A stretch of DNA of 17,671 nt, taken from positions 1-17,671 of the forward strand of contig PCSF01000095.1 in NCBI GenBank assembly GCA_002771315.1, given 5' to 3'. The translations under genes and the position numbers were made by a program. Positions within the stretch are counted from its first letter, which is position 1. The number at the start of each line of letters is the position of its first letter. The DNA is from Desulfobacterales bacterium CG23_combo_of_CG06-09_8_20_14_all_52_9 (GTDB taxonomy: Bacteria; Desulfobacterota; Desulfobacteria; Desulfobacterales; UBA2156). The notes under the pieces were generated by a model. The model was not told the DNA's origin. It did not search any database and worked only from the letters and a program-made list of their open reading frames with translations. This document shows, one piece after another, positions 1 through 7,035 of the stretch.

Positions 1-2151
1 CGGGGGCTGCGTTCGCTGCTCTATCTGCCCCTTACGCACCAGGGGCAGCCGTTCGGCGTGCTGATCGCAGGCAGCGTAGACAGCCCACACCGCTTTTCCG
101 ATGACGAGGTCGCCATTTTCCGCACCCTATCCAGCCAGATTTCGCTGGAGGTTGAGGAAGTGCGCCTTCTTGAGGAAAATCAACGCCAATTCACCGAGCT
201 TAAGAACCTGATAGAACAGCAACGCCAAACGGAGAAATCATTGCGGGAAAGTGAGGCCCTGTTTCGCAACCTGTTTCAAAAACACGTCGCGGTGAAACTG
301 GTGATCGATCCGGACGACGGCCGGATCATGGATGCCAACGAAGCCGCCGCAAAATTCTACGGCTGGCCCCAGGAAGAGCTGCGCCGGATGAAACTATCGG
401 ATATCAATACGCTTTCACCCGTGCAGGTGAAGGCCGAGATGGAGAAGGTGCGGGCGCAGGAACGGGTCTATTTTGAATTCAAACACCGCCGGGCGGATGG
501 TTCGGTTAGGGATGTAGCAGTCTACAGCTCCAAAATCGAATCCGAGGGCAAAGACTTGCTGCACTCAATCATCCACGATATCACCGAGCGCAAGCGGGTG
601 GAGGCGGAGCGGGAACGGCTTACCACGGCTATCGAGTATGCTGGTGAGGTCGTCTTCATCACCGATCCCGACGGAACGATTCAGTATGTCAATCCGGCCT
701 TTACTGCCGTGACCGGCTATAGCCGGGAGGAAGCCGCCGGACAAAATCCACGGCTGCTCAAGAGCGGAAAGCAGGGCCAGGACTTTTACCAGGACCTCTG
801 GGGGACCATCACCGGGGGGCGCGTCTGGCAAGGCCGCATTGTCAACAAGCGCAAGGACGGGACACTCTACACGGAAACGGCCACCATTTCGCCGGTCAAG
901 GACGGCTCCGGCCGGATCATCAGCTTCGTGGCGATCAAACGGGACATCACTGAACACCTGCGGACCGAAGATGAACGGGCCAAACTTCAGGATCAATTGC
1001 AGCAGGCGCAGAAGATGGAGTCCATCGGTCGCTTGGCCGGGGGGGTGGCCCACGACTTCAACAACATGCTGAGCATCATTCTTGGGTACGGAGACATGGT
1101 TCACCAGAAGCTCCATCCGGGTGACCCCTTAAGGGAAGAAGTAGAAGAAATTTTGAAAGCGGGCCGGCGCTCGGCCGACCTGACGCGCCAGCTCCTGGCC
1201 TTCAGCCGGAAACAGACCCTTCAACCCGAGGTGCTGAACCTCAACGATGTTGTCCGCAACATTGAGAAGATGTTGCGCCGGCTGATCGGAGAAGACATCG
1301 CTCTGGAACTTTTACTTTCAAGGGATCTGTCTCACGTGAAGGTTGATCCGGGGCAAATTGAGCAGGTGATCATGAATCTGGCGGTCAATGCCCGCGACGC
1401 CATGCCCATAGGTGGGAAACTGCTCATCGAAACCACCGAGGCTGAACTGGATGAGGCGTACGCGGAAAGACACGCGGGCGTCGCCCCGGGTAAGTATGTC
1501 ATGCTCGCCGTAACCGACACGGGATGCGGCATTGACAAGGAAGTCCTGACTCAAATCTTCGATCCGTTCTTCACCACCAAGGAAAAAGAGAAAGGCACGG
1601 GCCTGGGGCTTGCCACGGTATACGGTATCGTCAAGCAGTCCGGCGGGAACATCTGGGCCTATTCCGAGCCCGGACAAGGCGCGACATTCAAGATATACCT
1701 TCCGGTCACAGGCGATCAGCCTGTGGCTATCGCGGGAGAAGTAGCTCAAGAAGAATCTTCCGGCGGTGGTCAACGCATCCTGGTGGTTGAGGACGAGGCG
1801 GCTCTGCGGGGGCTTTTGGAGGCGATTCTTTCCAGATCGGGCTACAAGGTGACGCTTGCGGCAAACGGCGGCGAGGCCTTGCTGCTGGTGGAAGAGAAGG
1901 GTTTGAAACCCGACCTGGTCATCACGGACGTGGTCATGCCGGGCATGAGCGGCTCGGTGCTGTCGGAGCGACTTCGGCGAAAGCAGCCCGACCTCAAGGT
2001 GCTCTTCATGTCCGGTTATACCGACAACGCCATCGTTCACCACGGAGTCCTCGATCAAGGAACACCCTTCATCCAAAAACCGTTCACCCTTCGTGACATT
2101 GCCGAAAAGGTCCGTGCAGTGCTGCGGGGAGGGGCAGGAAGTCCCCGATGA
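1..2151 (+). CDS. Hybrid sensor histidine kinase (GAF-PAS-PAS-HisKA-HATPase-REC), 5' partial
   Basis: The reading frame is open from base 1, so the start lies upstream; a GTG at 58 is internal to the GAF domain and not a convincing start. Numbering residues from base 1: the tail of a GAF domain (to about 62), a coiled-coil linker, PAS 1 (about 81-204, ending in DITERKR), PAS 2 (about 205-320, ending in RDITEH), a HisKA dimerisation domain with H-box GVAHDFNN (phospho-acceptor His351), an ATPase domain with N-box NLAVNARDAM (Asn463), G1 DTGCGID and G2 GTGLGLATVYG, then a C-terminal receiver. The receiver has the acidic pair in VVEDEA, phospho-acceptor Asp643 in ITDVVMPG and conserved Lys693 in QKPF. 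No transmembrane segment is visible in this part. It should autophosphorylate on His351 and pass phosphate to Asp643; the signal sensed by the GAF/PAS domains cannot be told. No response regulator or output gene is adjacent. Confidence 0.93.
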   Translation, partial: RGLRSLLYLPLTHQGQPFGVLIAGSVDSPHRFSDDEVAIFRTLSSQISLEVEEVRLLEENQRQFTELKNLIEQQRQTEKSLRESEALFRNLFQKHVAVKLVIDPDDGRIMDANEAAAKFYGWPQEELRRMKLSDINTLSPVQVKAEMEKVRAQERVYFEFKHRRADGSVRDVAVYSSKIESEGKDLLHSIIHDITERKRVEAERERLTTAIEYAGEVVFITDPDGTIQYVNPAFTAVTGYSREEAAGQNPRLLKSGKQGQDFYQDLWGTITGGRVWQGRIVNKRKDGTLYTETATISPVKDGSGRIISFVAIKRDITEHLRTEDERAKLQDQLQQAQKMESIGRLAGGVAHDFNNMLSIILGYGDMVHQKLHPGDPLREEVEEILKAGRRSADLTRQLLAFSRKQTLQPEVLNLNDVVRNIEKMLRRLIGEDIALELLLSRDLSHVKVDPGQIEQVIMNLAVNARDAMPIGGKLLIETTEAELDEAYAERHAGVAPGKYVMLAVTDTGCGIDKEVLTQIFDPFFTTKEKEKGTGLGLATVYGIVKQSGGNIWAYSEPGQGATFKIYLPVTGDQPVAIAGEVAQEESSGGGQRILVVEDEAALRGLLEAILSRSGYKVTLAANGGEALLLVEEKGLKPDLVITDVVMPGMSGSVLSERLRRKQPDLKVLFMSGYTDNAIVHHGVLDQGTPFIQKPFTLRDIAEKVRAVLRGGAGSPR

Positions 2152-2689
2152 GGGATGAGTTATCCGGGGAGTAACGACGAACAACCGTTTTAGGCATCGT
2201 CTCCAACCTATCGGGTTAGGGATACATGAAAATCGGAGTTGACGCCGCTTCCGGCCCACCGGGGGCCACATGCTCTTTGATAGCTCATTGAATCATAACG
2301 GTTTTCGGTTAACAGCCGGAGAACGAGAACGATTATGAGAAGGGTTGCACACGGGGAGCCAAAATTCAATCCGCTGATTTCAGCGGTTCTTATTTAACGC
2401 AAGACCCCGTGGGATCCGATCTTATGATTTGGCCCCTCGGGGTCTCGTCGTTTCAGGCGTGTCCTCGTTTACTTACGCCCGCCCTCACATTTGCCCTGAT
2501 TCCCTGCCTGCCGAAGGCTCGGCGCAGGCCCACGGAACCGTGCTTCCGGTCTGGTTCTATGTGTCGGGGGATCGCTGGACCGGAGGCTTCAAAAAGCTAT
2601 CTGGCGGAGTTTGGCGCTGAAACCTCGGTAGCTGGCCGCTATCTAAAGCCATGTACGTAGCAGATTCCCAGTATTCCAGCAGTTTGTCC
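2152..2689. other. Non-coding stretch of 538 bases without a recognisable gene
   Basis: Short open frames here (for example 2409-2660 and 2429-2620) show no family motifs or ribosome binding site and look like chance frames. The stretch contains a hairpin with a T-rich tail (2371-2395), a split inverted repeat GACCCC...GGGGTC (about 2403-2444) and an imperfect GC-rich dyad at about 2505-2530 (GCCTGC...GCAGGC). It is the left edge of the decayed segment that runs to about 5459. No tRNA or integrase that would mark an attachment site was seen. Confidence 0.5.
2371..2395 (+). terminator. Possible Rho-independent terminator downstream of the histidine kinase
   Basis: A 6-bp stem CCGCTG / CAGCGG with loop ATTT is followed by the T-rich TTCTTATTT. 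It lies 220 bases after the kinase stop codon. The stem is short and the T-tract is interrupted, so this is only a moderate candidate; it would end plus-strand transcription coming from the kinase gene. Confidence 0.4.
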
Positions 2690-2718
2690 TTGACTGGAAT
2701 GAACAGGTTGCGTATACT
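2690..2718 (+). promoter_or_regulatory. Sigma70-type promoter for the HTH gene and the operon behind it
   Basis: The -35 hexamer TTGACT (2690-2695) and -10 hexamer TATACT (2713-2718) each match five of six consensus positions and are separated by the ideal 17 bases. The expected start point is near 2725, about 85 bases before the HTH start codon at 2810. No other gene start lies between, so it most likely drives the HTH / DUF3883 / DUF4062-HATPase row. Confidence 0.65.
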
Positions 2719-2809
2719 TATGTCTGGTTTCGTTGGCATACATAGGCAGTGACTCCAAGAAATGACCTGCCTGCGTCGCAACCGCGGCGGGCGGGAGAAG
2801 AGGATTGAA

Positions 2810-3142
2810 ATGGTGGCTTCCGAACGCTGGGTTGGCGTCATCGACGTGGCCGCCCACCTTGGGGTGGCCAAGGACTCGGTCTACAGATGGATCGATGAAC
2901 GGGGGCTCCCTGCTCACCGTGTGGGACGGCTCTTTCGTTTCAAGTTATCCGAAATAGACGAGTGGGTGCGCCAAGACAACGGGCAGGCGATGCCGACACG
3001 CAGGCTCAGTTCGCGGGTCTTTCCGACGAATTCGATCCGAATATCCGCCGGCAGAGCGAGATCGCCGCAGAAGACAAGGTCATCGAAGCGCTGGTCGCGG
3101 AGGGCTTCCCCCAGGACCGCATCGAGCGGGTCGGCCATCTGA
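2810..3142 (+). CDS. Excisionase/MerR-type helix-turn-helix DNA-binding protein, C-terminus probably scrambled
   Basis: The first ~55 residues match the small HTH (excisionase-family) proteins: ERWVGVIDVAAHLGVAKDSV, then YRWIDERGLPAHRVGRLFRF and EIDEWVRQ. This is a recognition helix followed by the GLPAHRVGR wing and the KLSEIDEWV helix. Such proteins normally end soon after EWVR. Here the frame runs on to residue 110 with an Arg/Ser-rich tail that is the out-of-frame reading of the DUF3883 sequence starting near 2985, so the native end has been lost. I chose ATG 2810 because GAGAAGAGG sits just upstream; an in-frame ATG at 2762 lacks a site. In other genomes this family commonly sits at the head of restriction-modification or other defence operons and binds DNA as a regulator, which fits the neighbours. 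The fold call is firm; the role is inferred. Confidence 0.75.
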   Translation: MVASERWVGVIDVAAHLGVAKDSVYRWIDERGLPAHRVGRLFRFKLSEIDEWVRQDNGQAMPTRRLSSRVFPTNSIRISAGRARSPQKTRSSKRWSRRASPRTASSGSAI

Positions 3143-3468
3143 AGTTGGGGTTCGACATCCGCGCCCACAAGATCGCAGATGTCGCCACCGGCGAGGTCTT
3201 CGTCAAAAGAGTCTAGGTCAAAGGACGCCTGCGGGGGCAGCCGGTAAGGCTTACCACAAACAAGTGGTACAAGGCCCAGCAACTGGCCGAGACCTACTGG
3301 CTATATGTGGTTTGGGGCCCTTTGAGCGATTCACCTGAGCTTGTGCGTATCCATAATCCTGTTGCCAAGCTCGACCACGCCAAACGGGAGATCGCGGCCG
3401 CGAGGTTTTATGAGATTTCGGCCGAGGCTGTACAAGAGGCGGCGCTTCATGAAGGAGGTCCTTTCTGA
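2985..3468 (+). pseudogene. DUF3883 C-terminal domain remnant with an in-frame amber codon
   Basis: In one reading frame, different from the HTH frame, the translation gives about 75 residues of domain (DEFDPNIRRQSEIAAEDK, then HLKLGFDIRAHKIADVATGE and VFVKRV), a TAG at 3214-3216, then VKGRLRGQPVRLTTNKWYKA followed by YWLYVVWGP. This is the DUF3883 pattern (GFDIR...EVKG...LT.NEW..A...YWLYVV), usually at the C-terminus of helicase-like defence or restriction proteins. The TAG falls exactly where the family has the Glu of its E-x-K (EVKG) motif, a one-base GAG-to-TAG change. The N-terminal part is missing and the join to the HTH gene near 2985 is out of frame. The frame after the TAG stays open for 83 codons to a TGA at 3466-3468 that overlaps the next ATG (TGATG). 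An internal GTG at 2962 could start the front half, but nothing suggests a working product. Confidence 0.72.
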
Positions 3469-4937
3469 TGGCAGGACATCGGAAGACAATTTTTATCAGC
3501 AGCGTCCAGAAGGAACTCCAGGCGGAGCGACGGGCCATAAAGGATTTCGTGAGAAATGACCCCCTGCTCCGACGTTTCTTTGATGTCTTTCTGTTTGAGG
3601 ACCTGCCCGCCCAGGATCGAAGATCCGATGCGGTTTATTTGCATGAAGCCGGGCGGTGCGATGTCTATGTGGGTCTATTCGGCGACGAATATGGACTTGA
3701 AAGCACCGACGGTCTCTCCCCAACCGAACTCGAATTCGACAAGGCAACCGCTGATGGCAAGCCGCGGCTGATCTTCGTCAAGGCGGGAGACGACAAGGCG
3801 CGGCATCCCAAGATGCTGAAACTGATCGGCAAGGCGGGTTCACAGCTTATTCGCCGGCGCTTCGCCGATACCCATGATCTGACCGCCGCTCTCTATGCCG
3901 CCCTCGTGGAGCACATGGAACACTCAGGTGATCTGAGAACGATGCCCTTTGACGCTTCCACCTGCAACCGGGCGACTTTGGACGATCTTTCATCGGCAAA
4001 AATTAAGTCGTTTCTTGCCGCGGCAAGGCGGGAACGAAATTATCCCCTGCCGGCAAATATCAGCCGCGATAAGGCGCTTACTCATTTAAATCTTTTGGAT
4101 CATGGCAGACCGACGAATGCGGCGGTCCTTTTATTCGGCAGAGACCCGCAGCGTTTTCTGATCACATCGGAAGTGAAATGCCTTCATTTCCACGGCACCC
4201 GGGTTCAAAAGCCCATTCCCTCCTATCAGATATACAAGGGCACGGTGTTCGAGCTGGTGGATCAGGCTCTGGACTTTGTCCTTTCCAAAATCAACCGTCG
4301 CGTCGGCACCCGGGCGTACAGCGTTCAGGCCCCCGTAGCATATGAACTGCCCCTTGAGGCGGTAAGGGAAGCCATCGTCAATGCCGTGGCTCATCGGGAT
4401 TACACGAGCAATGCCAGCGTTCAGGTCATGCTTTTCGCCGACCGTCTGGAGGTGTGGAACCCCGGCGAGTTGCCGTCGCCGCTCACCCCGGAATTGCTAC
4501 GATTGCCACATGCTTCCATCCCGCGCAATCCGCTTGTAGCCGAGCCTTTATACCTTGCCCGCTACATCGAGAAGGCAGGAAGCGGCACTCTTGATATGAT
4601 CGAGCGCTGCAGGAACATCAGCCTTCCGGAACCGGACTTCGAGCAACGGGCCGGCCAGTGGACGGTGACCCTGTGGCGAGACTGGCTGACGGCGGAAGCA
4701 CTTTCCAGATTTAACTTAAATGAGCGGCAGTCGATGGCTATCGCATATATTAAAATCCACGGGAAGATTTCCAACGCGGAGTATCAACAAGTGACGCATG
4801 CCATTAAAAAGACCGCCACTCGCGATCTCAATGCATTGAAAGAAAGAGGTTTGATCGAGCAAAAAGGCAGCCGGGGTCCAGGAGTTCATTATGTTCTCGC
4901 CAGAAAAGGGGACATAATGGGGACAATGGGGACATGA
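3468..4937 (+). CDS. DUF4062 - HATPase_c_4 - winged-helix protein (AlbA_2/RecG-like family relative)
   Basis: 489 residues. Residues about 5-150 are a DUF4062 domain (KTIFISSVQKELQAERRAIK, DVYVGLFGDEYG, LSPTELEFDKA), a Rossmann-like module found at the front of signalling or STAND-type proteins. Residues about 170-400 match the body of the Schlafen/AlbA_2 ATP-binding proteins (often misnamed RecG-like helicases): NAAVLLFGRDPQ, LPLEAVREAIVNAVAHRDY (Glu301, Asn305, His309-Tyr312), LEVWNPGELP (328-337) and the glycine box KAGSGT (to 374). A winged helix follows (about 417-478, with TATRDLNALKERGLIEQKGS). The usual AlbA_2 domain is absent and DUF4062 stands in its place. AAGGAGGT lies 8 bases before the ATG, inside the DUF3883 remnant, whose stop overlaps this start (TGATG): a coupled operon. 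The last residues (GDIMGTMGT) are encoded by a GGGGACA repeat. Likely a nucleotide-dependent regulator or defence effector; function unproven. Confidence 0.8.
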   Translation: MAGHRKTIFISSVQKELQAERRAIKDFVRNDPLLRRFFDVFLFEDLPAQDRRSDAVYLHEAGRCDVYVGLFGDEYGLESTDGLSPTELEFDKATADGKPRLIFVKAGDDKARHPKMLKLIGKAGSQLIRRRFADTHDLTAALYAALVEHMEHSGDLRTMPFDASTCNRATLDDLSSAKIKSFLAAARRERNYPLPANISRDKALTHLNLLDHGRPTNAAVLLFGRDPQRFLITSEVKCLHFHGTRVQKPIPSYQIYKGTVFELVDQALDFVLSKINRRVGTRAYSVQAPVAYELPLEAVREAIVNAVAHRDYTSNASVQVMLFADRLEVWNPGELPSPLTPELLRLPHASIPRNPLVAEPLYLARYIEKAGSGTLDMIERCRNISLPEPDFEQRAGQWTVTLWRDWLTAEALSRFNLNERQSMAIAYIKIHGKISNAEYQQVTHAIKKTATRDLNALKERGLIEQKGSRGPGVHYVLARKGDIMGTMGT

Positions 4938-4982
4938 GCAACGCTATTGTTAAAAGGGACATAATAGGGACAATGGGGACAT
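4908..4982. repeat. Duplicated 28-bp block of three GGGGACA units
   Basis: Block 1 (4908-4935) holds GGGGACA at 4908, 4919 and 4928. Block 2 (4955-4982) holds (A/G)GGGACA at 4955, 4966 and 4975. The 11- and 9-base spacings are the same and the blocks differ at only 2 of 28 positions. The blocks are offset by 47 bases. Block 1 is coding (last residues and stop codon of the DUF4062 gene); block 2 is intergenic and ends in GGGGACATTTCCC. It may be a dispersed repeat or a tandem binding site; which of the two cannot be told from one copy. Confidence 0.75.
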
Positions 4983-5015
4983 TTCCCAAATCGCGGCATC
5001 AGAAGATCGAAATCC

Positions 5016-5459
5016 ATGACAAATCATTCTGATAAAGCACCTCGCTCCAACTTACTCCTCTGCCAGACGGAAGAAGGCGGCACGCGCATCCAAGTTCGGC
5101 AGGAGAATGAGACGGTCTGGCTGACACAGAAGATGATGGCCGAGCTGTTTCAAAAAGATGTCCGCACCATCAATGAACATATCCGCACCATCTTCGATGA
5201 GGGGGAACTCAAACCGGGTAAAATCTCACCGAGGCACCCAGTTTCGCATCTGGGCCACCGAGCGACTGCGGGAATATATCATCAAGGGGTTCACCCTGGA
5301 TGACGAGCGGCTCAAGCAGGCAGGCGGCCGGAAGTTGGCCTGCCACACGTTGAGTTCGAGATGTTCGAACCGAAGGCGGACAAGGATGTGCATGACGGCA
5401 CTGTAACCCGGAAGTTTATGGAGATCCATGTGAAACACGACGAAGCTGAAACGTCATAA
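5016..5459 (+). pseudogene. RhuM-family virulence protein remnant (internal deletion and frameshift)
   Basis: Frame 1 from ATG 5016 gives the RhuM N-terminus: a variable leader, then GGTRIQVRQENETVWLTQKM and MAELFQKDVRTINEHIRTIF with DEGEL. At about 5218 the sequence jumps into another frame and into a later part of the family: VKSHRGTQFRIWATERLREY then IIKGFTLDDERLKQAGG. The middle segment, which normally carries the RQVxR and YxLDxxIxVGYR motifs (roughly 50-60 residues), is gone, and everything after QAGG is lost. From 5331 a third frame (about 42 codons, containing EMFEPKADKDVHDGTVTRKF) runs to TAA 5457; I do not recognise it and it may be the tail of yet another deleted gene. No strong ribosome site precedes 5016. 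RhuM-type genes often lie near restriction-modification genes, so this fits a decayed defence segment. Confidence 0.75.
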
Positions 5460-5508
5460 AAAGATTTAGATGACCGAATCGTTTACCGGTTGCTCAAGGG
5501 TGTTTTAA

Positions 5509-6624
5509 ATGCCCTTCAAAATCAAGATGTATTGGATCCTTTGGATTTTCTTGGGTTTGATCCTTGTAGGAAGTTGGGGAGAGTTTTCTTTTGCAAAGAT
5601 TTACAAATACCGGGATCCAAGCGGAAACTGGCATTACACGGATACACCCACCGATGAACAAAGAGCTGAAGAAGGTGAAGGCAACAAAAGCGAATTTCAT
5701 CCGATCAGTTGGGATCTCAATCGATACCTCGAAGAAAAATTGCGCCCGAGAAATTCACTGGAAAAAGCCAGAAATTTTACGGTCACGATTCAAACCCCCA
5801 TCGGGCTGGGTTCCGGATTTTTCATCGATGAAAACGGTTCCATCATCACCAATCGGCATGTCTTCGAGGGAGATAAGAATCAAATTGCGGCCGCGAGTCA
5901 GGTTTTCAAGGTCGAAACGGCCCGATTGGAGCAATTTAGAAAAGAATTATTTTTGTTTGCCGTCAATTTGGTCCAATACGAGGGGCTCGGTGAGGATCCG
6001 CAAATGGCTCACAGCCTGAAAAATCAGGATTTGGATTCTTTTATAAGGCTGTACAAGGAAATCAACCGAAAAGACACCGCTCATAAAATCAACTCGGAAC
6101 GTTTCGACAAGCTGATGGAGGATTATCATCAAAAGCAGGAAAAACTCGATAAACTGAAAGAATATCTTCAAAATGCAGAAATTCAAGCCGACAACCCGCC
6201 GGGTTATGTGACCGTCATCCTGGCCGATAATACGCCTTTCGAGGCAAAATTCGTCACAAAAAGCCCTGATCACGATCTGGCCTTGTTCCAATTGTCCGGG
6301 TATAAAACGCCGATGCCGAAATTTGGAGATGTTCTCAGTCTTCCGGCGGGGTCTCGCGTTTATGCCATCGGAAGCCCCTTGGGCTTGAGCCATTCGGTCT
6401 CCGAAGGAATCTTTTCAGCCTTAAGAAGAGACGAGCACGGCGCATGGATCATCCAAAGCACGGCCAAGGTCAACAAAGGCAACAGCGGCGGGCCGCTGGT
6501 CGATGAACAAGGCAGGGTTTTGGGGGTCAATACGGCAAAAATGATGCGTCCGGGGGTGGAAGGCATCAGTTTTTCCATTTCCATCCACACGATCATGGAA
6601 GCGTTTAAAAGAGACCTGAAATAG
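5509..6624 (+). CDS. Exported trypsin-like serine protease with DUF4124 N-terminus and helical insertion
   Basis: 371 residues. A hydrophobic segment at about residues 7-24 (WILWIFLGLILVGSWGEFSF) looks like a signal peptide or anchor. A short DUF4124 module follows (KIYKYRDPSGNWHYTDTPTD), a motif found after signal peptides in envelope proteins. The HtrA/trypsin-like fold starts at about 83 (FTVTIQTPIGLGSGFFIDE). The triad is His117 (ITNRHVFEG), Asp256 (DHDLALFQL) and Ser326 (KGNSGGPLVDEQGRVLGVNT). No PDZ domain follows; the protein ends 45 residues after the serine. Between His and Asp there is an unusual insertion of about 100 residues, rich in Glu/Lys/Gln and predicted helical. ATG 5509 was chosen as the longest start; ATG 5527 (just before the hydrophobic run) is also possible and neither has a strong ribosome site. 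It probably acts in the periplasm; substrate unknown. Confidence 0.85.
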   Translation: MPFKIKMYWILWIFLGLILVGSWGEFSFAKIYKYRDPSGNWHYTDTPTDEQRAEEGEGNKSEFHPISWDLNRYLEEKLRPRNSLEKARNFTVTIQTPIGLGSGFFIDENGSIITNRHVFEGDKNQIAAASQVFKVETARLEQFRKELFLFAVNLVQYEGLGEDPQMAHSLKNQDLDSFIRLYKEINRKDTAHKINSERFDKLMEDYHQKQEKLDKLKEYLQNAEIQADNPPGYVTVILADNTPFEAKFVTKSPDHDLALFQLSGYKTPMPKFGDVLSLPAGSRVYAIGSPLGLSHSVSEGIFSALRRDEHGAWIIQSTAKVNKGNSGGPLVDEQGRVLGVNTAKMMRPGVEGISFSISIHTIMEAFKRDLK

Positions 6625-6669
6625 ATTGGCATAGGCTTGTAAGAGACATCAAATTGGATAGGAAAATCG

Positions 6670-7023
6670 ATGGAAAAACTGCCTGAGAGATGCGTCGTAT
6701 GCGGAAACGACACGGGTTCGGTTTTGATGCGGCACAATCCATGGCGGGTTCTGGCCTGCACCCGATGCGGTCTCGGGGTTCTCGACCCATGTCCTTCCGA
6801 AGACGATCTTCAAAAACTCTACGAAGCCGATTATTTTTTAAGCCAATACGACGGTGGCCTGGATCCGTCATCCGCGGAGTTTCAAAAGCGGATTCAAAGC
6901 GAGGATCACCGGGTTCGATTCATTCAGATCCCTATCCTCCGATGGGTGGCCCGTCCCATCGCGAAATTATATTCGGGGACGAGCATCGCCGTCATCGCCC
7001 GGCGAAAGACCCCTTTGGTATGA
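6670..7023 (+). pseudogene. SAM-methyltransferase remnant: zinc-ribbon N-terminus joined to the extreme C-terminus
   Basis: The 117-codon frame begins like the class I methyltransferases with a leading zinc ribbon: ERCVVCG (Cys8, Cys11) and ACTRCGLGVLDP (Cys30, Cys33), then LYEADYFLSQYDGGL and HRVRF. In full-length relatives the glycine-rich SAM-binding loop (DxGCGxG) and about 200 residues of Rossmann fold come next. Here the frame passes straight into RWVARPIAKLYSGTSIAVIA, which resembles the last ~30 residues of such enzymes. No part of the SAM site remains, so methyltransferase activity is not possible; the open frame suggests an in-frame internal deletion. It lies 45 bases after the protease and 12 bases before the amidohydrolase, probably in one transcript. 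It could still make a small zinc-ribbon protein. Confidence 0.6.
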
Positions 7024-7035
7024 AAGGATAAAGAT

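Noticed and set aside
1318..2271. 317-codon minus-strand open frame opposite the histidine kinase.
   Set aside because: Antisense shadow of the HATPase and receiver domains; no motifs of its own.
2409..2660. Plus-strand open frames of 63 and 83 codons after the histidine kinase.
   Set aside because: No ribosome site, no recognisable family and overlapping alternatives in different frames; they look like chance frames in GC-rich DNA.
3214..3216. TAG read as pyrrolysine in the DUF3883 frame.
   Set aside because: The domain is truncated at its N-terminus and out of frame with the upstream gene, and TAG replaces a conserved Glu, so simple decay is the better explanation; kept only as a point to check.
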